Positions 1 to 8,379 of a stretch of 64,000 nucleotides of DNA are shown here, one piece after another. The position numbers were made by a program, and so were the translations under genes. The DNA is taken from assembly GCA_016806145.1 (NCBI GenBank), contig CP063166.1, positions 2,480,001-2,544,000 of the forward strand, read 5' to 3'. Under the pieces are notes generated by a model. The model was not told where the DNA came from and made no database searches. It was given only the letters and a program-made list of their open reading frames with translations. Position 1 is the stretch's first letter, and each line of letters opens with the position of its first letter. This DNA comes from Variovorax paradoxus. Lineage in GTDB: Bacteria > Pseudomonadota > Gammaproteobacteria > Burkholderiales > Burkholderiaceae_C.

Positions 1-779
1 GCATGGGCGACGTGCAGCTGCTCGACTACATGCTCGGCATCCTCCACGACCCGTGGGAGAAGATCCACATGGGCATCACGGCCGAGAACGTGGCCGCGCG
101 CTACGGCATCACGCGCGAGCAGCAGGACGCGCTGGCCGTGTCCAGCCAGCAGCGTGCCGCGGCCGCCATCGCCGCGGGCCGCTTCAAGGAGCAGATCGTT
201 GCGGTCGAGGTCAAGACGCGCAAGGGCGTGGTGGTGTTCGACACCGACGAGCACGTGCGCGCCGACACCACGGTCGAGACGCTCGCCAAGATGAAGCCGG
301 CCTTCAAGAAGGATGGCCTGGTCACGGCCGGCAATGCCTCGGGCATCAACGACGGCGCCGCCGCGCTGGTGCTGGCCGAGGGCGCGCGCGCCAAGGCCGA
401 GGGCCTGAAGCCGCTGGCGCGGCTCGTGGGCTATGCGCACGCGGGCGTGGAGCCGGCCTACATGGGCATCGGCCCGGTGCCGGCCACGCGCAAGGTGCTC
501 GAGCGCACCGGCCTCAAGGTGAGCGACTTCGACGTGATCGAGTCGAACGAGGCCTTCGCGGCCCAGGCCTGCGCGGTGATCCAGGAACTGGGCTTCGACC
601 CGGCCAAGGTCAACCCCAACGGCTCGGGCATCTCGCTGGGCCATCCGGTGGGCGCCACGGGCGCGATCATCGCGGTGAAGGCGATCGCCGAGCTGCACCG
701 CGTGCAGGGCCGCTATGCGCTGGTCACGATGTGCATCGGCGGCGGCCAGGGCATTGCCGCGGTGTTCGAGCGCGTCTGA
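1..779 (+). CDS. bktB: Beta-ketothiolase (acetyl-CoA acyltransferase), 5' truncated
   Basis: This is the C-terminal 258 residues or so of a thiolase; the N-terminal part with the nucleophilic cysteine lies before the window. The visible part starts in the family segment RMGD..L.D.MLG and runs through [10 protein letters not shown], a [12 protein letters not shown] loop, the catalytic histidine in GHPVGATGA and the C-terminal catalytic cysteine in CIGGGQG. Conserved blocks such as DEHVR and [13 protein letters not shown] resemble the Cupriavidus BktB type as I remember it, which condenses or cleaves C4-C6 3-ketoacyl-CoA in PHA and fatty-acid metabolism. The first Met codon in the window is internal, not the start. 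A second thiolase (55310-56488) sits next to phaC. Family certain, subtype probable. Confidence 0.85.
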   Translation, partial: MGDVQLLDYMLGILHDPWEKIHMGITAENVAARYGITREQQDALAVSSQQRAAAAIAAGRFKEQIVAVEVKTRKGVVVFDTDEHVRADTTVETLAKMKPAFKKDGLVTAGNASGINDGAAALVLAEGARAKAEGLKPLARLVGYAHAGVEPAYMGIGPVPATRKVLERTGLKVSDFDVIESNEAFAAQACAVIQELGFDPAKVNPNGSGISLGHPVGATGAIIAVKAIAELHRVQGRYALVTMCIGGGQGIAAVFERV

Positions 780-918
780 TCGCGGGGCGAGGAACAGAAG
801 CCGGGGTGTGGCGGCATCCTCCACAAGGAGGAGGACCCGACGCCATGCCCCCGCTAATCTTCTGCCTGCCCGGAGAGGAGGAGCGAGTGATCGAGGAGAG
901 GACTCCGGGTGTGTGCAG

Positions 919-948
919 CGCGTCGGGCGGGGTGGTCTGCCCGACGCG
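919..948. other. GC-rich stem-loop between bktB and arfB
   Basis: Arms CGCGTCGGGC (919-928) and GCCCGACGCG (939-948) are perfectly complementary over 10 bp around a 10-nt loop. There is no T-run on either side, so it is not a standard intrinsic terminator. It may end bktB transcription inefficiently or shape the arfB leader. The rest of 780-1004 shows nothing else clear. Confidence 0.5.
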
Positions 949-1004
949 ACATGCCTCTCACCACACCGCTCTGCCTTGCTTCCCGCTTCGCCGCACCGCG
1001 CACA

Positions 1005-1427
1005 ATGCAGCCCGTGCAGCACCGTCCCCCCATCTTCGTCGACGAATCCGAGATCGATTTCAGCGCGATCCGTGCCCAGGGCGCGGGCGGGCAGAACGTC
1101 AACAAGGTCTCGAGCGCGGTCCATCTGCGCTACGACATCCGCGCGAGCTCGCTGCCAGAGGACCTGAAGGAACGGCTGCTCGCGCTGCGCGACAGCCGCA
1201 TCACGCAGGAGGGCGTGCTGGTGCTCAAGGCCCAGCAGCACCGCAGCCAGGAGATGAACCGCGCCGATGCCATCGCGCGCCTGCAGGCAGTCGTCGACAG
1301 CGTGGCGACGGTGCCGCGCGCGCGGCGCGCCACCAAGCCCACCTACGGTTCGAAGCAGCGCCGGCTCGAAGGCAAGAGCCAGCGCTCGCAGGTCAAGAGC
1401 CTGCGCGGACCGGTCCGGGGGGACTGA
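1005..1427 (+). CDS. arfB: Peptidyl-tRNA hydrolase ArfB (ribosome rescue)
   Basis: The 140-residue product is a stand-alone class I release-factor-like domain. It carries the catalytic GGQ at residues 28-30 (GAGGQNVNK) and a basic C-terminal tail (SKQRRLEGKSQRSQ) of the kind that enters the empty mRNA channel of stalled ribosomes. ArfB (YaeJ) hydrolyses peptidyl-tRNA on non-stop ribosomes. I chose the ATG at 1005 because homology begins just after it; an in-frame upstream start at 909 would add 32 unlike residues. The 3' end overlaps the convergent membrane-protein gene by 35 bp. Confidence 0.93.
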   Translation: MQPVQHRPPIFVDESEIDFSAIRAQGAGGQNVNKVSSAVHLRYDIRASSLPEDLKERLLALRDSRITQEGVLVLKAQQHRSQEMNRADAIARLQAVVDSVATVPRARRATKPTYGSKQRRLEGKSQRSQVKSLRGPVRGD

Positions 1428-1929
1428 GCGGCGCCGTGCCGCCGCGCAGCCGCCGGATCTGCAGGCTCAGGCCCACCGCATAGAGCACCAGCAGCACGCC
1501 GGTGATCGCCTTGAGTTCGGGCGCATCGGGGCTCGCCAGCAGTGGCGCGCCGAGCGGCAGCCGCGTCAGCGTCTCGGTGAAGGTCGGAATCCAGTGAAAC
1601 ATGAAGGTGGCGGAGTAGGCCGCCAGCTCGGCATGGCGCGCGAAGCGCCCGAACAGCCGCCCGCGCCCGGCCTGGAAGCCGATGGCCAGCGCCAGCAGCG
1701 TCACGATGCCCAGCACGTGCGGCCGGCCGAAGCCGCCATGCTGGAAGATGCCGAAGCCCGTGAGGCAGGTCAGCACCGTGGTCCAGACGTAGAGCCGGCC
1801 GAGGCCGGTGCGCCAGGAGATCTCCTTGTGGCGGATCAGGGCCAGCGCCCCGGCCGCCAGCGCCACCAGGCTGATCGCCGTATGGACGATCCCCAACGAA
1901 GTCAACCCCAGCCAGACCGTTGCCGCCAT
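1393..1929 (-). CDS. Conserved membrane protein, unknown function
   Basis: A 178-residue protein with about four to five hydrophobic segments: residues 5-30 (LGIVHTAISLVALAAGALAL), about 48-65, 70-90, 105-120 and 140-160. It has no enzyme motif I recognise. The start at 1929 has a good ribosome site (AGGAG six bases upstream). It is divergent from the DUF3299 lipoprotein and convergent with arfB, overlapping its last 35 bp, so it is probably monocistronic. Function not assignable. Confidence 0.75.
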   Translation of the reverse strand: MAATVWLGLTSLGIVHTAISLVALAAGALALIRHKEISWRTGLGRLYVWTTVLTCLTGFGIFQHGGFGRPHVLGIVTLLALAIGFQAGRGRLFGRFARHAELAAYSATFMFHWIPTFTETLTRLPLGAPLLASPDAPELKAITGVLLVLYAVGLSLQIRRLRGGTAPLSPPGPVRAGS

Positions 1930-2046
1930 GTGCTGCTCCTCATGTTTCGTGGTGCGCGCGATTCTGTCGTGTTCGGCCGGTTTTGGGGAGGGCCGGTTAA
2001 GTCCTGCTTAAACCTGCGTCATGGCGCTGCTTGCACAATCGAGCCC

Positions 2047-2634
2047 ATGACCGCTTTCCCCATGCACTGGCGGCCCGCGCGGGCTGTCGCCCTCGCGCTG
2101 GCGCTGGCCGCGGGGCTGCTGGCCGGATGCGGACCCGAGCGTGCCGCGCCGGCCAGCGCGGCGGCCGGCGTGGCGCCCGAGCTCAAGTGGGAGGAACTGA
2201 TCCCCAAGAGCTGGGACCCGACCCAGCGCTACCGCAACATCAGCCTCGAATCGCTGCGCGACAACGACCCGCGCGCGATCCAGATGCTCGACGAGATGCG
2301 CGCGGTCTGGGACAACGCGCCGGTGAACGTGGCGCTCGACGGCGTCGACGGCCGCCTGACCGGCTTCGTGGTGCCGCTGGATGCCTCGCCCGACGGCATT
2401 CGCGAGTTCCTGCTGGTGCCGTACTTCGGCGCCTGCATCCACACGCCGCCGCCGCCGGCCAACCAGATCGTGCGCGTGATCGCCCACGAGACGGTGAAGG
2501 GCCTGCATGCGATGGACACGGTGCACGTGCGCGGCACCCTGCGCGCGGCGCGCTACGCCTCGGCCGACATGGGCGTGAGCGGCTACGAGATCCGCTCGGC
2601 GGCGGTCGAGCCCTTCGTCGCCAAGGCGCAGTAG
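2047..2634 (+). CDS. DUF3299 lipoprotein
   Basis: The 195-residue product has a lipoprotein signal: a basic start, a run of Ala/Leu and the lipobox LLAGC with the lipidated Cys near residue 25. The mature part (LKWEELIPKSWDP, LTGFVVPLD, REFLLVPYFGACIHTPPPP) matches DUF3299, a periplasmic family often found near ABC or metal-linked genes, with no known reaction. I used the ATG at 2047; longer frames upstream are shadows. A small dyad TTAAG-N5-CTTAA at 1997-2011 lies in the divergent promoter region shared with the membrane protein at 1393-1929. Confidence 0.85.
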   Translation: MTAFPMHWRPARAVALALALAAGLLAGCGPERAAPASAAAGVAPELKWEELIPKSWDPTQRYRNISLESLRDNDPRAIQMLDEMRAVWDNAPVNVALDGVDGRLTGFVVPLDASPDGIREFLLVPYFGACIHTPPPPANQIVRVIAHETVKGLHAMDTVHVRGTLRAARYASADMGVSGYEIRSAAVEPFVAKAQ

Positions 2635-2657
2635 GCGCAACAGGCGCGCGGCGCGGC

Positions 2658-3545
2658 TCAGTCCGCGAGCCGCTCGGCCAGGAAATCCAGGAACGAGGTG
2701 ATGCGCGCCGACAGCTGCGTGTTGCGGTAGTAGACCGCGTTGACCGGCTGGCGCACGTCGACCGTGTCCTTCGCCAGCACCTGCACCAGCGCGCCGCTCG
2801 CGCGGTCGGCGGCGGTCATGAAGTCCGACAGGCACACCATGCCCACGCCGGCCAGCGCGAGCTGGCGCAGGGTCTCGCCGCTCGAGGCCGCGAGGCTGGG
2901 CGCGATCTGCCATTCGTCGCCATGCGGGCCGCGCAGCGGCCAGCGGTTGAGCGACTCGGGCTGGGTGAAGCCCAGCAGCGTGTGCGTGGCGAGCTCCTCC
3001 ACCTTGCGCGGCCGGCCCTGGGCCTCGAGGTAGCCCGGGCTCGCGAGCACGCGCAGCCGGTGCGTGCCCAGCGGGCGTGCATGCAGCGTGGAGTCGCGCA
3101 GCGGGCCGATGCGGATCGCGATGTCGGTGCGGCGTTCGAGCAGGTCGATCGGCAGGTCGTCGGTGTCGAGCTCGAGCTCGATCTGCGGATAGCGCCGGCG
3201 GAACTCGGCCACCAGCGGCACCACCGCATGCAGCATGTAGGGCGAGGCGGCATTCACGCGCAGCCGGCCCGCGGGCTGCCCGCGACGCGAGGCCATCTGC
3301 TCCTCGGCCTCGTCGATGGCGTCGAGGATGGCGCGGGTGCGCTGCAGGAAGGCCGCGCCTTCCTCGGTCAGCTCGAGCCGCCGGGTGGTGCGGCGCAGCA
3401 GCGTGGTGTCGAGTTTCTGCTCGAGCCGGCTCAGCGCGCGGCTCACGCCCGAGACCGTCTGCGAGAGCTGCTCGGCCGCGGCCGTGATCGAGCCGGTGTC
3501 GACCACGGTGCGGAAGGCCAGCAGTTCCTCGATCGTGGTCTTCAT
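2658..3545 (-). CDS. LysR-family transcriptional regulator
   Basis: The 295-residue product has the LysR layout: an N-terminal winged helix (LAFRTVVDTGSITAAAEQL at about 8-26, recognition region SQTVSGVSRALSRLEQKL) followed by a periplasmic-binding-protein-like effector domain from about residue 90. Its sequence is closest to the CrgA/DsdC-like group that often has LEAQGRPR and DEWQIAPS-type blocks. It starts 10 bp after the SulP stop on the same strand, so the two are probably cotranscribed and the regulator may answer to the transported anion. The target is not visible from the sequence. Confidence 0.9.
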   Translation of the reverse strand: MKTTIEELLAFRTVVDTGSITAAAEQLSQTVSGVSRALSRLEQKLDTTLLRRTTRRLELTEEGAAFLQRTRAILDAIDEAEEQMASRRGQPAGRLRVNAASPYMLHAVVPLVAEFRRRYPQIELELDTDDLPIDLLERRTDIAIRIGPLRDSTLHARPLGTHRLRVLASPGYLEAQGRPRKVEELATHTLLGFTQPESLNRWPLRGPHGDEWQIAPSLAASSGETLRQLALAGVGMVCLSDFMTAADRASGALVQVLAKDTVDVRQPVNAVYYRNTQLSARITSFLDFLAERLAD

Positions 3546-3555
3546 GGGCGCTCGT

Positions 3556-5295
3556 TCAGTGCGCGGCCTGGGCCTCGGCCGGCAGCGGCACCTCGATGCG
3601 CGGCACCAGCGCCGCCAGCGCCTCGCCGTCGGTGCGGTAGCTGAACAAGAGCGGCCCCGGCGCCAGCAGGCCGGCGCGTTCCAGCACCTGCATCGCGGGC
3701 AGCTTGAGGCCGCTCAGGTGCAGCCGCACGCCGCGCGACTCGAGCATGCGGCGGATCGAGCCGAACACCTCGGCGCCCGTGATGTCGATGCGGTTGATCG
3801 GCTGGGCGAACAGGCACACGTCGGTGAGGTCGGGCCGGTCGGCGAGCGCCACCGTGAGCGCGCGCTCGAGCGTGGAGGCCGAGGCAAAGTCGAGCTCGGC
3901 GTCCATGCGCAGCGCATGCAGGTGCGGCGCCAGCGGCGGCAGCTTCCACAGGTGGCGGTCGCGCAGACTGCCGTCGGGATGCAGGCCGACCTCGATGATG
4001 CGCGGATGCAGGTGGCGGTACATGTAGTTCGCCAGGCTCGCGAGCAGGCCGCCGAGCACGCCCCAGTAGATGCTGGGCGCGGTCGCGATGGTGAGCACGA
4101 AGGTGCCGATGGCGATACCGGCCTCGAGCCGCGAGATGCGCCACAGCGCCGTGAAGCTCGAGGGCTTGACCAGCCCGAGGATGGCCGTCACCACCACCGA
4201 GGCCAGCACCGCCTGCGGCACGTGGTAGAGCAGCGGCATCAGCCACAGCAGCGCGCCGGCCACCACCACCACGCTGAACAGCGTGGCCCAGCCGGTCTGC
4301 GCGCCCGCGTAGAGCGTGATCGCCGAGCGCGAGAACGAGGAGCTGGTGGGAAAGGCGCCCGTGAAGCCCGAGGCCAGCTTGGCCAGGCCCTGGCCGATCA
4401 GGTCCTGGTTCTCGTTCCACAGCGTGCCGGCGCGCGCGTTGTCGACCTTGGCACTCGAGGCGGTCTCGAGAAAGCTCACCAGCGTGATCATCAGCGCCGG
4501 CAGCACCAGCGCGCTGAAGGTGCCGGCCGGCAGCAGGCCGGGCCAGTAGAAATCGGGCAGGCCCGAGGGCAGGCTGCCGACCACCGCGCCGCCGCGCAGC
4601 GCATAGCTGATGCCCCAGCTCAGCGCGGCCGCGCCGGCCACCAGCGCCATGGTGGTGGGAAAGCGCGGCACGAAGCGCTTGCCCAGCCACAGCACGGCGA
4701 TGCCGCCGAGGCCGAAGGCGATGGCCGTGAGGTCGGGAAGCGGGCCGTCGCCGCTGAGCACCTGCGGAATGGTGCGCCCGGTGAAGCCCAGGAGCGCCGG
4801 CAACTGCGAGATCGCGATCAGCACCGCCGCGCCCTGCGTGAAGCCGATCAGCACCGGCGAGTTCACCAGCCGCAGCATCCAGCCGAAGCCGCCCGCGCCC
4901 AGCACGATCTGGATCGCGCCCGACATCAGCGTGAGCCACACCGCCATCGCCACCCATTCGGGGCTGCCGGCCACCGCCAGCGGCGCGAGCGAGGCGCCCA
5001 CGAGCAGGCTGGTGAGCGCGGTCGGACCGACCGACAGCCGTTGCGAGGAACTGAACATCACGGCGATCAGCGCCGGGAGCAGCGCCGCGTAGACGCCCGT
5101 GACCAGCGGCATGCCCGCGAGCGCGGCATAGGCCACGCCCTGCGGGATCACCATCAGCGCGACGGTGATGCCGGCCATCGCCTCGCCGCGCAGCAGCGCG
5201 GCAGAGGGGCGCGGCCAGCCCAGGCAGGGAACCCAGCGCGCCAGGCGCTGGCGCAGGGAGGGGGAGGAAGCGGAAGTGGCGGGTGGCGGCGTCAT
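3556..5295 (-). CDS. SulP-family anion permease with STAS domain
   Basis: A 579-residue inner-membrane transporter. Residues 30-430 hold the SulP core with 10 or more membrane segments, including the family signature VALMVIPQGVAYAALAGMP near the first helices and SFLETASSAKV. The last 110 residues form a STAS domain (LDFASASTLERAL, INRIDITGAEVFGSIRRML). SulP proteins move sulfate, bicarbonate or dicarboxylates; substrate cannot be read here. I prefer the ATG at 5295; an in-frame GTG at 5316 would add seven residues. The LysR gene follows by 10 bp. Confidence 0.9.
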   Translation of the reverse strand: MTPPPATSASSPSLRQRLARWVPCLGWPRPSAALLRGEAMAGITVALMVIPQGVAYAALAGMPLVTGVYAALLPALIAVMFSSSQRLSVGPTALTSLLVGASLAPLAVAGSPEWVAMAVWLTLMSGAIQIVLGAGGFGWMLRLVNSPVLIGFTQGAAVLIAISQLPALLGFTGRTIPQVLSGDGPLPDLTAIAFGLGGIAVLWLGKRFVPRFPTTMALVAGAAALSWGISYALRGGAVVGSLPSGLPDFYWPGLLPAGTFSALVLPALMITLVSFLETASSAKVDNARAGTLWNENQDLIGQGLAKLASGFTGAFPTSSSFSRSAITLYAGAQTGWATLFSVVVVAGALLWLMPLLYHVPQAVLASVVVTAILGLVKPSSFTALWRISRLEAGIAIGTFVLTIATAPSIYWGVLGGLLASLANYMYRHLHPRIIEVGLHPDGSLRDRHLWKLPPLAPHLHALRMDAELDFASASTLERALTVALADRPDLTDVCLFAQPINRIDITGAEVFGSIRRMLESRGVRLHLSGLKLPAMQVLERAGLLAPGPLLFSYRTDGEALAALVPRIEVPLPAEAQAAH

Positions 5296-5445
5296 GGAAA
5301 GCGGGCGGTCGCGCACGCGGGGCGTGGGCGGGCGCGGCGGGGAAACGAAGGGAGGAGGGCGGAAATGCCGCGACCGCCCGATGTTAAGTGCGCCGCCTCG
5401 CCGCGGGCAGCGCGGTTTACCCCGGGCGCGGCGCGCGGCGCGCCT

Positions 5446-5904
5446 CTACAGCAGCCTGGTGGCGTTCTTCAGCACGTAGTCGCAGCCCTTCTCCTTGACC
5501 TTCGAGCTCAGCAGCTTGAAGTTGAGCGTCTGGCCGTCGCCGCCCTTGAGCAGTCCCTTGGCGCCGCTCGCGAAGCCGCTCTGCTGCTGCTTCTGGCCGG
5601 TGATCTTGGCCAGCAGCTTGTCCTTGACCGAGGCTGCGTCGCCGCCGCCCAGGTAGTTGTTCTTGATGCAGTACTGCAGCACGCCGGCCGCGTTGCCGAC
5701 GGTGCTGTTGCCGATCGCGGGCATCGAGAAGCCGAGGTTCTCGGCCAGCCCGCCGGCGCCGCTGCTGCCGCTGTTGCCGCCGGCGCTGGTCGCCGCGCCG
5801 CCGCCCATCTGGTTCCTGAGCTGGTCGAGCAGCTTCGATTCGGCGTTCGCCGAGGCGCCGGCCGCGAGCAGGGCGAGCGCGATCAGGGTGGAACGGAACT
5901 TCAT
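5446..5904 (-). CDS. DUF2501 secreted protein (YjjA-like)
   Basis: A 152-residue exported protein: signal peptide of about 22 residues ending in ASANA-E, a glycine/serine-rich stretch (residues 33-52) and the DUF2501 body with two cysteines (LQYCIKNN and KEKGCDYVL) and the C-terminal KNATRLL. The likely place is the periplasm. An AAGGAGGT ribosome site lies just upstream. Family function is unknown. It stands alone between the SulP gene and the M20 peptidase, all on the minus strand but with spacers of 80-150 bp. Confidence 0.85.
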   Translation of the reverse strand: MKFRSTLIALALLAAGASANAESKLLDQLRNQMGGGAATSAGGNSGSSGAGGLAENLGFSMPAIGNSTVGNAAGVLQYCIKNNYLGGGDAASVKDKLLAKITGQKQQQSGFASGAKGLLKGGDGQTLNFKLLSSKVKEKGCDYVLKNATRLL

Positions 5905-5986
5905 GGCGACCTCCTTGGTGCGAATGGATATGCGGGCACAGCATACGCCGCCGCGGTGGCGCGAGGAGGTCGCCGAGCTGCCCTCC

Positions 5987-7324
5987 TCAGCGCGTGCGCG
6001 CGGGCCGCTTCGGCAGCAGCGGCTCGCTCACGCCCGCCACGCCGACCAGCCCGAGCACCGTCACCAGCGAGTTCTGCGCGCCCTTCCAGCCGTCGGTCAC
6101 GTCGATCCATTCGCTGAGCGCGTGGAAGCCGCCGGTCTTGCCGCCGCCGCCGACGATGATCGCGGGGATGCCCAGCGCCATCGGCACGTTGGCGTCGGTG
6201 CTGGCGCCGGTCAGCAGCGTCTTGTGGCCGAAGGCCGCGTTGGCGCGCGTGGCGGCCTCGACGATCACCGAATCGGGCGGCGTGCGGCCACCGGGCCGGT
6301 CGCCGATCAGCTTGGTGCTCACGCTCAGCGTGTTCACGTTCCAGCGCTTGTTCTCCTCGGCCACCGCTTCGTCGAGCGTCGCGAGGATCTTCTTCTCGGC
6401 CTCGAGCAGCGAGCCCATGTCGTCGGAGCGGATGTCGATCGCCATGCGCGCGTCGGGCGCGATGGTGTTGACCGAGGTGCCGCCGCCGACCGTGAAGGTG
6501 GTCTTGGGGAAACTCGGCGTGCGCACCTCGGCGATCTTCGCGATGGCGCGGCCCATGCCGTGGATCGCGCTCGGCACCTGGCCGAAGGCGCCGTAGCTGT
6601 GGCCGCCCGGGCCCTTGAAGCTGACCTCGTAGCGGTGGCTGCCGGTGCCGAGGATCAGCACCGTGCCGTCGGCCGCCGGCTCGAGGCCGACCATGCCGTC
6701 GATGTCGAGGTGGTCGCGGAAGATCGCCTTCATGCCGCGCAGGTTGCCCAGTTCCTCCTCGCCGACGTTGCCGACGAACAGCAGGTCGCCCTGGGTCTGG
6801 ACCTTGTTGTCGTTGAGCACCTTGAGCCAGGACAGCAGCACCGACAGGCCGCGCGTGTCGTCGGAGATGCCCGGGGCGTAGAGCTTGCCGTCGCGTTCCT
6901 TGACCTTCACGTCGGTGCCGGCCGGAAACACCGTGTCGAGATGGGCCGAGATCAAAAGCTTCGGGCCGTTGCCCGTGCCCTTGCGCAGCCCGACCACGTT
7001 GCCTTCTGCGTCGATCTTCGCGTCCGACAGGCCCAGCGCCTTCATGCGCGCGAGGAAAGCCTCGGCGCGCTTCTGTTCCTTGAAGGGCGGCGCCTCGATC
7101 TCGGTCAGCAGCTTCAGGTCCTCGACCGAGCGCTCGTGGTCGGCCTTCACCGCCTCGAGCAGCTTCTGGACCGCGGGCGCGGCCATCAGCTGCGTGTAGG
7201 CCCGGTCGATGTCGGGCCGCACCTGCGGCGGGTTGGCGATGGCGCCGCCCTGGGCGAGGGCCGCGCCGGCGGCGCAGAGCAGGGCGAGGGCGATGGGAGC
7301 GAGGCGAAACGACGAGCGGGGCAT
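5987..7324 (-). CDS. Exported M20-family metallopeptidase
   Basis: A 445-residue zinc hydrolase with a signal peptide (cleavage near AALAQ-G at about 25). Metal ligands are visible in order: His128 and the following Asp in SAHLDT, Asp155/156 in GISDDTRG, and the catalytic Glu pair in NVGEEELGN (189-190). A dimerisation domain with HSYGAFG follows, and the last ligand region is near GGGGKTGGFHALSEW. Enzymes of this kind cleave small peptides or carboxyl-terminal residues in the periplasm. It is divergent from the LysR gene at 7468, which is its most likely regulator. Confidence 0.88.
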   Translation of the reverse strand: MPRSSFRLAPIALALLCAAGAALAQGGAIANPPQVRPDIDRAYTQLMAAPAVQKLLEAVKADHERSVEDLKLLTEIEAPPFKEQKRAEAFLARMKALGLSDAKIDAEGNVVGLRKGTGNGPKLLISAHLDTVFPAGTDVKVKERDGKLYAPGISDDTRGLSVLLSWLKVLNDNKVQTQGDLLFVGNVGEEELGNLRGMKAIFRDHLDIDGMVGLEPAADGTVLILGTGSHRYEVSFKGPGGHSYGAFGQVPSAIHGMGRAIAKIAEVRTPSFPKTTFTVGGGTSVNTIAPDARMAIDIRSDDMGSLLEAEKKILATLDEAVAEENKRWNVNTLSVSTKLIGDRPGGRTPPDSVIVEAATRANAAFGHKTLLTGASTDANVPMALGIPAIIVGGGGKTGGFHALSEWIDVTDGWKGAQNSLVTVLGLVGVAGVSEPLLPKRPARTR

Positions 7325-7368
7325 GCGGGAGGTCCGGGCGATGGACGTCTGGGTTGAAAGAAAAACCG

Positions 7369-7390
7369 TCGTGTCATCGATTCGTCACGA
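7369..7390. promoter_or_regulatory. Dyad in the peptidase/LysR divergent region
   Basis: TCGTG (7369-7373) and CACGA (7386-7390) form an inverted repeat with 12 bp between them, between the divergent M20 peptidase and LysR starts. Position and form suit a LysR-type binding site; the arms are only 5 bp, so chance is possible. Confidence 0.35.
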
Positions 7391-7467
7391 AGGGCCGCCG
7401 GCGATTCTTATCGGGGGATGAGCATCGCGCTCGGGTTTAATCTTTTTCGCTGTCAGTTTTTCTAACG

Positions 7468-8367
7468 ATGACGATGAAACGCCACATCCCGAGCACGCGC
7501 GCGCTGCTGGTCTTCGACGCGGTCGCGCGCCACCACGGCGTGAGCCGCGCCGCCGAGGAGCTGTGCCTCACGCACAGCGCCGTGAGCCAGCAGCTGCGGC
7601 TGCTCGAGACCCAGATCGGCGTGCTGCTGGTGCAGCGTTCCGCGCGCGGCACCACGCTGACCGAGGCCGGCCGCCGCTACCACGGCCAGATCGCGGGCGA
7701 CCTGCTGCGGCTGCAGGACCACACGCTCGAGGCCATGGCCCGGCGCACCGACGGCCTGCGGCTGATCGTGGGCGCGGTGCCGGTGCTGGCCGAGGGCTGG
7801 CTGCTGCCGCGGCTGCCGGGCTTCACCGCGCGCCAGCCGGGCTGCAGCCTGCACCTGCAGGTGTTCCCGACGCTGCTCTACATGGAGGACATGCCCTTCG
7901 ATGTCGGCGTGCAGTACGACGACGCCGTGTGGCCGGGCGCCGAGGCGCGGCCGCTGATGCCCGAGGCCTGCGTGGCGGTCTGCGCGCCCGGCGCGGCCGG
8001 CCGGGACCGGATGGCGCGCGGCGATTTCCGCGACGCGCGCCTGCTTCATCTGCGCACGCGGCTTGGCGCCTGGGAGGAGTGGTTCGCGCAGGCGCCGGCA
8101 GCGACGCAGGCGCCCGACAACCTCGTCGCCGGCCATCGCTTCGACCTGTTCTCGATGCTGCTCGAGGCGGTGCGCGCCGAGCTCGGCGTGGGCCTGGTGC
8201 CGCGCTATTTCGTGGAGCGCGCGCTGCGTTCGGGCGAACTGGCGCTGGCTTGCGAGCACGAGGCGCCGTCGCGCCGCGGCTACAGCGTGTTCGTGCCGCC
8301 GAACCGGGCGGCCGATCCGCTGGTGACGGCCTTCGTCGAATGGATCTGCGAGCTGCCCACTGCCTGA
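7468..8367 (+). CDS. LysR-family regulator, GcvA type
   Basis: The 299-residue product begins with the GcvA-like signature (RHIPSTRALLVFDAVARHHGVSRAAEELCLTHSAVSQ in pieces: helix-turn-helix at about residues 20-45) and has the effector domain from about 92 with the group's VGVQYDD and LFSMLLEAVRAELGVGL blocks. GcvA-type LysR proteins usually control a divergent metabolic gene, here the M20 peptidase. A second Met lies two codons downstream (7474). Its end is followed 12 bp later by the convergent ketosynthase gene. Confidence 0.9.
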   Translation: MTMKRHIPSTRALLVFDAVARHHGVSRAAEELCLTHSAVSQQLRLLETQIGVLLVQRSARGTTLTEAGRRYHGQIAGDLLRLQDHTLEAMARRTDGLRLIVGAVPVLAEGWLLPRLPGFTARQPGCSLHLQVFPTLLYMEDMPFDVGVQYDDAVWPGAEARPLMPEACVAVCAPGAAGRDRMARGDFRDARLLHLRTRLGAWEEWFAQAPAATQAPDNLVAGHRFDLFSMLLEAVRAELGVGLVPRYFVERALRSGELALACEHEAPSRRGYSVFVPPNRAADPLVTAFVEWICELPTA

Positions 8368-8379
8368 GCGGGCAGGGCC

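Noticed and set aside
3316..6117. A 933-codon open frame on the plus strand opposite the SulP and DUF2501 genes
   Set aside because: Low-complexity Arg/Gln/His/Ala translation, spans two recognised genes and their spacer; a shadow frame.
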